Shown piece by piece: positions 35,718 through 42,980 of a stretch of DNA of 64,000 bases. Below the pieces are notes generated by a model that saw only the letters and a program-made list of their open reading frames with translations, had not been told where the DNA came from and ran no database searches. The translations under genes were made by a program, and so were the position numbers. Origin of the DNA: JBNKFV01 sp050289485 (GTDB lineage Bacteria > Pseudomonadota > Gammaproteobacteria > Pseudomonadales > Cellvibrionaceae); NCBI GenBank assembly GCA_050289485.1, contig JBNKFV010000017.1:1-64000 (forward strand). The letters are read 5' to 3'. How positions within the stretch are numbered: position 1 is the stretch's first letter; each line of letters opens with the position of its first letter.

Positions 35718-36767
35718 ATGAAATGTCACACAAACCGGCATATTGCCACGTTAACCTTATTAAACCGCCTGCTATTGACTGGCGTTGCGGCGTTACTACC
35801 CATGATAACTAACGCGCAAAGTGGTGATGACGGTGACGGTACCGAACAACAACGCTGGTACCAGGTTGAGCTGATTGTTTTCGCGCGTAATCAGGTGCCT
35901 GCCAGTCAGCAGGAATACTGGGACAGTCACATCGCCTTAGCTTACCCACCCAACTGGGTCGCATTGAAAGACCCTGATACCCTGATCTTGAGCGACGGCG
36001 AAAACGACCTTACCAACGACGCCAATGAGACGTTTCCTGGCGATCTCACAGCAAACACTAGCAATCTGACAACAAATAGCGCAGGTAGTGAGACAGACGT
36101 ATTAGACAGCGCCAGCACGAACGACGACGACCCGTTAAGCGATACAGAAACATCGCCAGCGCCCACTCCACCAGACTTAACCCGTGAACCCTTTTTTCTG
36201 CTGCCAAAAACCGACCTTGTGTTGCAAGATCTACACACGGATCTAAACCGCAAATCAAATTATCGCGTACTTTTTCACGCAGCATGGCGCCAGCCAGTGC
36301 TGGCAGAAGACGAAGCCAAAGCAATCTTAATCAGTGGAGGAAAAACCTTTGGTGAACATCAGGAACTGGAAGGTAGTATCACACTTAGCGTGTCCCGCTA
36401 CCTGCACCTGCGCTCCAACCTTTGGCTGGCAGAGTTTCTTCCGAACTATGGGCAGGACGTAAAAAACTGGTTCGAACTGCCGAAGCCACCCAATAAAATA
36501 CCGCTCACTAGCGCCGACAGTTCACCCTTGAACTTTACTCTGGGAGAGCCTAGACAGGAAAGCTACCTTTCGCTGAACAACGAATATAGCAAAATTATTG
36601 ATCAACCCTACGTGATTGATAAGCTCTACACATTAAAGCAACGGCGCAAAATGCGCAGCAACGAACTGCACTATCTTGACCACCCAATGCTCGGCATCAT
36701 CGTAAAGGTGGTGCCCTATGAGCTACCTGCTGAAAACCAGCTTGAAGATGCGAACAAAACTGAGTGA
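35718..36767 (+). CDS. csiV: CsiV family protein
   Basis: I choose the ATG at 35718, with AAGGA 11 bases upstream, because a hydrophobic signal peptide (about 10-33, ending near NAQS) follows directly; earlier in-frame codons overlap mfd. The mature protein begins with a conserved stretch, RWYQVELIVFARN. It continues through a low-complexity Asp/Thr/Ser-rich linker (about 95-155) to a beta-rich C-terminal domain (LHLRSNLWLAEF, DHPMLGIIVKVVPYE). This is the CsiV (PA3003-like) family, a periplasmic protein that binds peptidoglycan and is required with LpoA in Vibrio for LDT/PBP1A function. The linker varies in length in the family. Confidence 0.85.
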   Translation: MKCHTNRHIATLTLLNRLLLTGVAALLPMITNAQSGDDGDGTEQQRWYQVELIVFARNQVPASQQEYWDSHIALAYPPNWVALKDPDTLILSDGENDLTNDANETFPGDLTANTSNLTTNSAGSETDVLDSASTNDDDPLSDTETSPAPTPPDLTREPFFLLPKTDLVLQDLHTDLNRKSNYRVLFHAAWRQPVLAEDEAKAILISGGKTFGEHQELEGSITLSVSRYLHLRSNLWLAEFLPNYGQDVKNWFELPKPPNKIPLTSADSSPLNFTLGEPRQESYLSLNNEYSKIIDQPYVIDKLYTLKQRRKMRSNELHYLDHPMLGIIVKVVPYELPAENQLEDANKTE

Positions 36768-36861
36768 CGCGAGAATAAACACACTGACTGTAATGGAAAA
36801 ACACCTGCGAGCGTTTTACCATGGCAGCCAGATGTTTACGCGGACTTAAATCAAAATGGCG

Positions 36862-37077
36862 TTAACCTAAAGGAATCACTTCTTCAGCTTGAAGCCCTTT
36901 ATCCCCCTCTAACAGACTGAATTCAACCTGTTGCCCTTCATTTAATGAACGATAACCTTCGCCCTTGATATTGCGATAGTGAACAAAAACATCGTCGGTA
37001 TTTTCACCACGGGTGATAAAACCATAGCCACGAGCATTGTTAAACCATTTTACTGTGCCGGATTCACGAGAAGACAT
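36862..37077 (-). CDS. Cold-shock domain protein (CspA family)
   Basis: The ATG at 37077 follows AAAGAGG, so the start is set there and not at the TTG 6 bp earlier. The 71-residue protein is a single cold-shock domain. The RNA-binding motifs are RNP1 (ARGYGFITR) and RNP2 (DVFVHY), and GTVKWFNN is the first strand. Such proteins bind single-stranded nucleic acid and act as RNA chaperones. A perfect 11-bp hairpin lies in the leader, 40-68 bases upstream of the start. Confidence 0.92.
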   Translation of the reverse strand: MSSRESGTVKWFNNARGYGFITRGENTDDVFVHYRNIKGEGYRSLNEGQQVEFSLLEGDKGLQAEEVIPLG

Positions 37078-37116
37078 ACCCAAACCTCTTTATAGTTATT
37101 TTAACTTTCATCCCCA

Positions 37117-37145
37117 ATTGATTTGCCTTGGGTTGGCAAATCAAT
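37117..37145 (-). promoter_or_regulatory. Perfect 11-bp hairpin in the cold-shock gene leader
   Basis: ATTGATTTGCC (37117-37127) and GGCAAATCAAT (37135-37145) pair perfectly around seven bases. On the minus strand it lies 40-68 bases before the start codon. There is no U-tract. A temperature-sensitive leader structure or a repressor site are both possible. Confidence 0.45.
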
Positions 37146-37297
37146 AGTTGTCTATTCCCAGCATTAACGCAGCAGAGAGATATAGCCAGGCCCATAGACC
37201 CAAAAGATAGACAACGGTACATTTTTAAGCCAAATAAGGCCGAGAGTCCAGACCAAGATCGCTTTTTTTTCATATTTCGAGTCTTTTGGGGCTAATT

Positions 37298-37870
37298 TTA
37301 CTCGGTAACTGCATAAACTGCCGGTAAATTGCGGAAATACCCTTGGTAGTCCATTCCAAAACCAAATAAAAAGCGATCCCCCACCTGCATACCCACATAC
37401 TCAGCGGTCACGCCTGCAACACGACGCTCATGCCGTTTTTCAATCCCTACCACCGTATGTACCGAAGCCGCCCCACTCTCTCGACAGTAGGCTTGAATTT
37501 CAGCCAGGGTATGCCCTTCATCCAAAATGTCGTCAATCAATAATACCGATTCCCCTTGCAGCGACACTGGCACACGTGCTTTCCACTGCAACTGCTTACC
37601 TCGAGTTTCATCCCCATAGCGTGAGGCATGAAGGTACGACAAACGCAACGGGAAATCGAGCAGTGGCAACAACTGCCCGGTCAAGTAAAGCCCACCATTT
37701 AAGATACAAATGACTAAAGGGCTCTGATTAAAAAAATCCTTATTTAAGGCGCTAGCCAGTCGCTGAACGGCCTCATTAACCTTGTCTTCCGGCGCGACCA
37801 CTTGGGCCCTCTGCAGTACGCCGTTAACCACCCGAAGTTTATCTCCACCAAGAACACTGCCGTCAGCCAT
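37298..37870 (-). CDS. hpt: Hypoxanthine-guanine phosphoribosyltransferase
   Basis: The 190-residue protein is a purine salvage phosphoribosyltransferase that converts hypoxanthine or guanine and PRPP into IMP or GMP. The PRPP motif is SVLLIDDILDEGHTLAEIQ (about 108-126). ICILNGGLYLTGQLLPLL carries the pyrophosphate loop, and VGDRFLFGFGMDYQGYFRNLP (split here over the base-binding end) is the purine-binding region. It lies 16 bp after the second mscS gene on the same strand and is likely co-transcribed with it. Confidence 0.9.
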   Translation of the reverse strand: MADGSVLGGDKLRVVNGVLQRAQVVAPEDKVNEAVQRLASALNKDFFNQSPLVICILNGGLYLTGQLLPLLDFPLRLSYLHASRYGDETRGKQLQWKARVPVSLQGESVLLIDDILDEGHTLAEIQAYCRESGAASVHTVVGIEKRHERRVAGVTAEYVGMQVGDRFLFGFGMDYQGYFRNLPAVYAVTE

Positions 37871-37886
37871 CTAGTTGACACCTTCT

Positions 37887-39008
37887 TTAACTTTTTGCCT
37901 GTTTCAACTCAACTTCTCGCGCCATTTCTATACCTTCAGGAATATGCACTGTCGATGTTGGAAATGCGCATTCGGCGCCATGCTCGGCAATTAGATCCAA
38001 TATTTTAAGCAAAACATCCTGCTTAACTTCGTGATACTTAATCCACACCGTCGTTTTGGTGTAAGCATAAATGAAGAAATCCAGGGAATACGCTGAAAAC
38101 TTATTCAGGTTCACAATCAGTGTTTGCGAGGTATCGATCTCAGGATGTTCTTGCAGCATTTTTTTAACATCGGCTACCAATCCCTCTACCGCTTTTGCAT
38201 CGTCGTAGCGAACACCAATCGTTTCAAAAATACGGCGGTTCAACATCCGTGACGGGTTTTCAACGGAAATATGCGTAAACGTCGCATTGGGAATATACAG
38301 CGGACGCTTGTCAAAGGTTCGGATACGGGTGAGCCGCCAGCCGATATCCTCGACGGTACCCTCAATCTCCTGATCCGGCGAGCGAACCCAGTCGCCAACA
38401 GCAAAAGGCCGGTCCAGGTATATCATCAACCCACCAAAAAAGTTTGCCAGCAAATCCTTTGCTGCAAAGCCAACAGCCAAGCCGCCGATACCACCAAATG
38501 CGAGCACGCCAGAGATGCTATAGCCCAACGACTGCATGGCCACCAGCACGCTGGTAATAATCACGGATATACGCAACAGCTTGGCCAACGCCATAACTGT
38601 CGTAGTATCCATCGGTTTAACTGTATATTCCGGGTCCATCAGGTTCTTTTCACCGCGACTGATAAACCGAACCAAAAACCAGCACAGCAGCGCGATCAAA
38701 CTGACATCTCGAACCACACCCACCGTCTCAAAAATAGCCACATCGGCCACGTCGCCGGCGACATCGGCGGCCCAGCTAATACCGAGCACCCAAATCACCC
38801 AGTTAACGGGATGCATTGCAGCGCCAATCAGAGCGTCATCCCAAAGATTTTTGGTCTGCCCGGCTTTTTTCACCAAGCGACGTAAAAACAAACGAGCGGC
38901 AAATGCCAACAACAACGTGACGAAAACAATGATAAAAACCTGTACCACCCACAGGTTTTCGTCGCCTAGAAATTCTTTCAATGAATTGGGCATCGTAATA
39001 TCAAACAA
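37887..39008 (-). CDS. MscS-family mechanosensitive channel (larger type)
   Basis: The 373-residue protein has about five N-terminal membrane helices, then the pore helix and the MscS beta domain. The pore region is LAFGGIGGLAVGFAAKDLLA, and FFGGLMIYLDRPFAVGDWV follows. The protein resembles YnaI/YbdG-type channels more than the compact MscS at 12427-13245. It would protect against osmotic shock. It is 62 bp after nagZ and 16 bp before hpt, all on the minus strand. Confidence 0.9.
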   Translation of the reverse strand: MFDITMPNSLKEFLGDENLWVVQVFIIVFVTLLLAFAARLFLRRLVKKAGQTKNLWDDALIGAAMHPVNWVIWVLGISWAADVAGDVADVAIFETVGVVRDVSLIALLCWFLVRFISRGEKNLMDPEYTVKPMDTTTVMALAKLLRISVIITSVLVAMQSLGYSISGVLAFGGIGGLAVGFAAKDLLANFFGGLMIYLDRPFAVGDWVRSPDQEIEGTVEDIGWRLTRIRTFDKRPLYIPNATFTHISVENPSRMLNRRIFETIGVRYDDAKAVEGLVADVKKMLQEHPEIDTSQTLIVNLNKFSAYSLDFFIYAYTKTTVWIKYHEVKQDVLLKILDLIAEHGAECAFPTSTVHIPEGIEMAREVELKQAKS

Positions 39009-39070
39009 TGTAAACTCCTGTATTTACATCAACATAAAATTATGTGAGCACGCCCTAGCGCTGGCGGCAC

Positions 39071-40090
39071 CTACAACCTGCCGAGCCTGTTACGAGCAGA
39101 CAGCCACCGAAGATCTTTATGTAAATCATCCCCAACAAACTGGGTATTCCCCTTCATACGTTTAAGCCTGTCACTTCCCCCAATTGCCTCTGTCGACAAG
39201 GCCTCAACCACCTCACGGGCACCATTTCGGTTGTTACAGACAATCACCATATCGCAACCGGCCGCAATAGCTGCGCGCGCCCTATCACCATAACTACCCA
39301 TGTGACCAGCAGCCTCCATGGTCAAGTCATCAGAAAAAATGACGCCATCAAATCCAAGCTGCTGACGTAAAACGCCCTTTAACCAAACTTCAGAGAACCC
39401 AACCGGTTTTGCATCGACAGCAGCAAATATAACGTGTGCCGGCATTACCGCCGACAAGTACGGCGCCAGGGCTGCAAATGGCTTTAGATCTTTGACTTGG
39501 ATATCCGCAAAAGCACGGTTATCTACCGGCGAGGAAACGTGAGAATCGCCCGCCACACCGCCATGCCCCGGAAAATGCTTGCCAGTAGCGGCCATACCTG
39601 CTTCATTCATACCCAAAATAAAGGCTTTGGCGAGCGCAACTGTAATATCTGGATCACTGGCAAAGGCCCTGTCACCAATGGCTGCACAATAATTACTGTC
39701 CAGATCCAGGACCGGCGCTAAACTGAAGTCCAGGCCGAAAGCCAGCAGCTCCGAAGCCATAAGCCAGCCGCACTCCTGTGCAAGAGTAACCGCCGCAGAT
39801 GGATCTTCTTTATAGAGATCACCAAAGCATTGCATCGCGGGAAGCCGGGTAAACCCTGCTTTAAACCGCTGAACGCGCCCCCCCTCTTGATCTACTGCTA
39901 ACAACAGATGGGGATTAATTTTCCTTATACTCGAAATCAAGTCACTCAGCTGAGCTTTCGACTCGTAGTTCCGGGCGAAAAAAATAACTCCGCCTACTGC
40001 AGGATTCTGCAACAACTCAATATCTTCAGCGGTAAGTTCCATGCCTGCGATATCGAGCATCACAGGGCCAATTGCCGATGTCATATTCAT
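39071..40090 (-). CDS. nagZ: Beta-N-acetylhexosaminidase NagZ
   Basis: The 339-residue cytoplasmic glycosidase (GH3) removes N-acetylglucosamine from recycled muropeptides. Characteristic segments are LLLAVDQEGGRVQRFK (about 62-77), ATGKHFPGHGGVAGDSH with the conserved His loop, and the nucleophile Asp in GFDGVIFSDDLTMEAAG. Its product also feeds AmpR/AmpC signalling in bacteria that have that system. The second in-frame ATG at 40084 has a better-spaced AGGGA site and may be the real start. Confidence 0.95.
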   Translation of the reverse strand: MNMTSAIGPVMLDIAGMELTAEDIELLQNPAVGGVIFFARNYESKAQLSDLISSIRKINPHLLLAVDQEGGRVQRFKAGFTRLPAMQCFGDLYKEDPSAAVTLAQECGWLMASELLAFGLDFSLAPVLDLDSNYCAAIGDRAFASDPDITVALAKAFILGMNEAGMAATGKHFPGHGGVAGDSHVSSPVDNRAFADIQVKDLKPFAALAPYLSAVMPAHVIFAAVDAKPVGFSEVWLKGVLRQQLGFDGVIFSDDLTMEAAGHMGSYGDRARAAIAAGCDMVIVCNNRNGAREVVEALSTEAIGGSDRLKRMKGNTQFVGDDLHKDLRWLSARNRLGRL

Positions 40091-40440
40091 TCCCTAGCCG
40101 TATCCCGCAAACAGCTCGCTAAAGCGGCAGGACATTAAAGTTACCCACCCCTACTGTCAAGCAAGCGACTCTTGAACTAAGCAAACCGCGCAGTGAGCTG
40201 TTTAGATAGTTTTTGTCTTAGCCACCCAGTGAATAGAAACAGAGTCGATAAAAATACCAGGCAAAAATTAAGAAATTCCTTTAAAAGCAAAAATTTAAGA
40301 TCACTTTCTAGAATGCTCAAAAAGAACCAAAAGAACAATAGGCAACTACAAGTAGCTAGGGTGTAACCGCCTTACATGCTATGTTCAGCATTAGCAAAAT
40401 GCGTTGCTGAAACAGTTAATCAAGCTATGGAGCAGTGTGT
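40091..40440. other. Divergent intergenic region nagZ - DUF6763 gene
   Basis: These 350 bp are AT-rich, especially at 40250-40330. No gene, clear promoter or repeat was recognised. Confidence 0.45.
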
Positions 40441-40755
40441 ATGTTAAACCCTACGATAGGAGCCTGGTACCAAGATATTACTGACATGCAGTTATTTGAA
40501 GTAGTTGCTGTCGATGACAGCAGTGGATCCATTGATGTGCAGTACGTTGATGGAGAGCTCACGGAATTCGATTTTGACACATGGCAGGAACTCACTTTGA
40601 TTCCGGCTGAACCACCCGAAGACCCAGACGCACCCTTTGAGCAAACCTTTGAAGCGGGCGATCACTGGAACGATGAAGTACTTCACCCTGGCGATTGGAG
40701 CAGCCCAATAAACTCTATTGAGGCAGACCTCTTTACTGGCTTCGACGACCTCTAA
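40441..40755 (+). CDS. DUF6763 family small acidic protein
   Basis: The start is taken at the ATG at 40441 (a GTG at 40435 is also in frame), giving 104 residues. The N-terminal part, NPTIGAWYQDITDMQLFEVV, looks like a small SH3-like beta fold. The C-terminal half is very acidic. The family occurs next to lexA or other housekeeping genes in Pseudomonas and relatives; the function is unknown. Confidence 0.75.
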   Translation: MLNPTIGAWYQDITDMQLFEVVAVDDSSGSIDVQYVDGELTEFDFDTWQELTLIPAEPPEDPDAPFEQTFEAGDHWNDEVLHPGDWSSPINSIEADLFTGFDDL

Positions 40756-40782
40756 AACTCACCTGCGTTAACTTCCGGTTTC

Positions 40783-40803
40783 TCCACCGATCACTTCGGT
40801 GGA
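40783..40803 (+). terminator. Hairpin between the DUF6763 gene and lexA
   Basis: TCCACCGA (40783-40790) pairs with TCGGTGGA (40796-40803) around TCACT. It lies 27 bp after the stop but lacks a U-tract, so termination is only partly supported. Confidence 0.4.
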
Positions 40804-40812
40804 TTGGAAGGC

Positions 40813-40841
40813 TTGCACCCCCGCCAATACTACTGTATAAA
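40813..40841 (+). promoter_or_regulatory. Candidate lexA promoter
   Basis: TTGCAC (40813-40818) and TATAAA (40836-40841) are 17 bp apart. The -10 element lies inside the first LexA box, as expected for an autoregulated promoter. Confidence 0.6.
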
Positions 40842-40848
40842 TAACCAT
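40833..40848 (+). promoter_or_regulatory. LexA (SOS) box 1, imperfect
   Basis: CTGT, eight bases, then CCAT: one half-site matches the CTGT-N8-ACAG consensus and the other is degenerate. It overlaps the predicted -10. Confidence 0.6.
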
Positions 40849-40851
40849 GTA

Positions 40852-40867
40852 CTGTATAAAAATACAG
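40852..40867 (+). promoter_or_regulatory. LexA (SOS) box 2, perfect
   Basis: CTGT-ATAAAAAT-ACAG fits the gammaproteobacterial SOS consensus exactly and lies 45 bp upstream of the lexA start. Two adjacent boxes, as at E. coli lexA, support cooperative autorepression. Confidence 0.9.
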
Positions 40868-40911
40868 ACCAAATCAAGCTAGCAGCTAACACAAAACTAT
40901 CAGGGGCTTAC

Positions 40912-41523
40912 ATGATCAAGCTGACACCCAGGCAAGAACAGGTTCTAGAGCTCATTAAACGCTGTATAGAAGAAACCGGATACCCGCCCACTCGTGCAGA
41001 AATTGCCGGCGAACTGGGCTTTCGATCTGCCAATGCTGCTGAAGAACACCTTAAGGCGCTAGCACGCAAAGGTGCGATTGAAATGGTTGCAGGTGCCTCA
41101 CGGGGCATACGCTTGCCAGATGTTGAAACCGGGCTGCCAATTATTGGTCGTGTTGCGGCAGGTAACCCAATTCTTGCAGAAGAAAACATTGAAGACTATT
41201 GCGACATTGGCGCCAACTTCTTCAGTCCTAACGCCGATTACTTATTGCGGGTACGTGGCATGAGCATGAAAGATGTAGGCATATTGGATGGCGACCTGCT
41301 AGCAGTAAAGCGTACAGAGCGTGCCAACAACGGTGACATTATCGTTGCTCGTATTGAAGATGAGGTCACTGTAAAACGCCTTAAACGCGGTAAAAGTAAG
41401 TACCAAATTCTATTATTACCCGAAAACCAAGAATTCGATGTGATTGAAGTGGATCTACGTACTCAGGAATTCGCCATTGAAGGGCTTTCGGTAGGCATTA
41501 TCAGACAAGGCATGCCCCATTAA
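40912..41523 (+). CDS. lexA: LexA SOS repressor
   Basis: The start at 40912 gives MIKLTPRQEQVLELIKRC, the standard LexA N-terminus, and 203 residues; upstream in-frame codons run through the SOS boxes. The winged-helix DNA-binding domain covers residues 1-65. The self-cleavage site is the Ala-Gly in GRVAAGNPI (about 84-85). The catalytic Ser is in VRGMSMKDVG and the Lys in VTVKRLKR. RecA filaments trigger cleavage after DNA damage, which derepresses this operon. sulA follows after 32 bp. Confidence 0.97.
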   Translation: MIKLTPRQEQVLELIKRCIEETGYPPTRAEIAGELGFRSANAAEEHLKALARKGAIEMVAGASRGIRLPDVETGLPIIGRVAAGNPILAEENIEDYCDIGANFFSPNADYLLRVRGMSMKDVGILDGDLLAVKRTERANNGDIIVARIEDEVTVKRLKRGKSKYQILLLPENQEFDVIEVDLRTQEFAIEGLSVGIIRQGMPH

Positions 41524-41555
41524 CCTATTTTACTTGATGAAAACAGAGGTGATGC

Positions 41556-41981
41556 ATGAACGTGGCAAATATCCGTCGGCAAGCTACCGATAACACCAGT
41601 AACCGAAATGCCGCTCAGCAACAACGTTTTGGCGTAACAGAAGTTGTGCTGGCAGATGGGTTTGGAGAACACAATGTTATCTTGCTCAGCATCCTTGCAC
41701 ACCTCACCCAAACCACCGAAAACCGTTGGATTACCTGGGTGGGGCCACTCTTTTTCACCCGAGCAACGCTGGAAAACGCAGGCATCAACCTCAAGAAACT
41801 GCGCATTATTAATACGCAGTCGACGGAAGATACACTGTGGTTATTCTGGGAAGCTCTTGCAAATGGTAACAGCGGGACGGTAATTGCCGCCTCAAACCAT
41901 TGCACAGAAACAGAACTCTTACAACTAAATAGAGCCGCACAGACGGGCCAATCTCAAGGGATTGTCGTGCGTCAACGATAA
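41556..41981 (+). CDS. sulA: SulA-type SOS cell-division inhibitor
   Basis: The 141-residue protein resembles SulA in its C-terminal two thirds: VILLSILAHLTQTTENRWITW, then RATLENAGINLKKLRII and a tail ending in GIVVRQR. SulA binds FtsZ and halts division until DNA repair is complete; Lon degrades it. Its place directly behind lexA (32 bp, GAGGTG ribosome site) under the two SOS boxes agrees with the Pseudomonas arrangement. The N-terminal 25 residues are polar and not conserved. The lon gene at the right end of the window fits with its expected turnover. Confidence 0.85.
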   Translation: MNVANIRRQATDNTSNRNAAQQQRFGVTEVVLADGFGEHNVILLSILAHLTQTTENRWITWVGPLFFTRATLENAGINLKKLRIINTQSTEDTLWLFWEALANGNSGTVIAASNHCTETELLQLNRAAQTGQSQGIVVRQR

Positions 41982-42034
41982 TAAACGGAAGCAGGTGGCA
42001 ACATGCTGTGCAGATCAACTATCAACACAGACGC

Positions 42035-42301
42035 CTAATGAATAGTTTTATCGTCATCATAGGCGTCGGCAACGCCATCAGCATCTTCAAGTGACTCAGC
42101 CTCTTCCGACAGCTCACCTAGAGCCTCCAAGCCAGCTTCAATCATCGCCTTAGCGATGGCAAGCCGTGCAGAGTTGAGGTAATAAAGAGATTCTTCAGAA
42201 AAACGGATAGAAACTAAAGGCTCTGCATCTTCTTCGCCAGCGCGCTGAAGTGCTATATCGCCATTGGCCAATTCTACTATTTCATAGAGTGCTGAAGACA
42301 T
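42035..42301 (-). CDS. Small acidic hypothetical protein
   Basis: The ATG at 42301 has a GGAG site, so the product is 88 residues (an in-frame ATG lies 27 bp upstream). I do not recognise a characterised family; a similar small gene lies between sulA and topA in Pseudomonas. The protein starts with a short beta-like segment, has a helical middle (SARLAIAKAMIEAGLEAL) and a very acidic C-terminus. It is convergent with sulA. Confidence 0.7.
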   Translation of the reverse strand: MSSALYEIVELANGDIALQRAGEEDAEPLVSIRFSEESLYYLNSARLAIAKAMIEAGLEALGELSEEAESLEDADGVADAYDDDKTIH

Positions 42302-42311
42302 TAAAACTCCG

Positions 42312-42340
42312 CCAAGCCTGCAATGCATTCGCAGGCTTGG
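42312..42340. other. 10-bp perfect hairpin just upstream of the small acidic protein gene
   Basis: CCAAGCCTGC (42312-42321) pairs with GCAGGCTTGG (42331-42340) around nine bases. It ends about 10 bases before the start codon at 42301, close to the ribosome site. There is no U-tract on either strand. It could be an operator, a leader hairpin or an mRNA processing site. Confidence 0.4.
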
Positions 42341-42444
42341 TTATATAAAACCATATTTGCGATATGCTACACATATCGCCAACCAGATATCAGTTTACCA
42401 CCGAAAGAAGATAAAGGAAAAATTTCGAACCGAGCACGGCGACA

Positions 42445-42954
42445 TCAGCAATACTGCAAACTCTCACGGTGACGCTGCACCAATGCATAAAAAGCTTGCA
42501 CCGCCTGCTCCAGGCCAGCTTGATCAAACCCTACGCTTGCCTCATCACGTAATGTAATCGTACCAGGTACGACAACGCCGGAGCTCTGGCCAGCCGCCGT
42601 ATAGCTAGCCCAAAAACGCGCTAAAAACTCGCTGAGCCACGAGTTGCGGTTATTTGCGAGCTCCAACAGTTCACGGTATTCAGGGATTTCATTGACGGCA
42701 GCAGCTGCAAGCCGAGCACTAAAACACAACGTACTTTCCTGGGTATCCCCGGGCAGAGCCACCTGAATTTTTTGTTCGTGCAATCGCCATTGCAACTCTA
42801 CCAGATAGTCGCACAGGCCTCGGTAAAGCGCATTAGCCGAAGCCTGCAGCAGCGCTTCCGCCTCTACGCCTGCCGAAGCCGCTGAGGCAACCTTCAGTAA
42901 TCGTTTGGCATAGCTAACTTGACGATTAACCAGTTGCGTTACCGAAACCTGCAT
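42445..42954 (-). CDS. DUF6586 family protein
   Basis: The 169-residue protein (ATG at 42954; a GTG lies one codon earlier) is alpha-helical and cytoplasmic. It matches the family found directly downstream of topA in Pseudomonas (PA3010-like). Conserved segments include TQLVNRQVSYAKRLLKVA at the N-terminus and WLSEFLARFWASY. The function is unknown. It follows topA after 26 bp on the same strand, so they are probably co-transcribed. Confidence 0.8.
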   Translation of the reverse strand: MQVSVTQLVNRQVSYAKRLLKVASAASAGVEAEALLQASANALYRGLCDYLVELQWRLHEQKIQVALPGDTQESTLCFSARLAAAAVNEIPEYRELLELANNRNSWLSEFLARFWASYTAAGQSSGVVVPGTITLRDEASVGFDQAGLEQAVQAFYALVQRHRESLQYC

Positions 42955-42980
42955 CACCTAAGCCTTCTGTAATGGAATGA

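Noticed and set aside
37064..37273. 69-codon frame overlapping the cold-shock gene start
   Set aside because: It starts with a Lys run and a hydrophobic part like a signal peptide, but has no ribosome site, runs through the leader hairpin and overlaps the cold-shock gene out of frame.
40783..40803. Hairpin as a strong terminator before lexA
   Set aside because: The stem is good but no U-run follows, so it is kept only as a weak terminator candidate.
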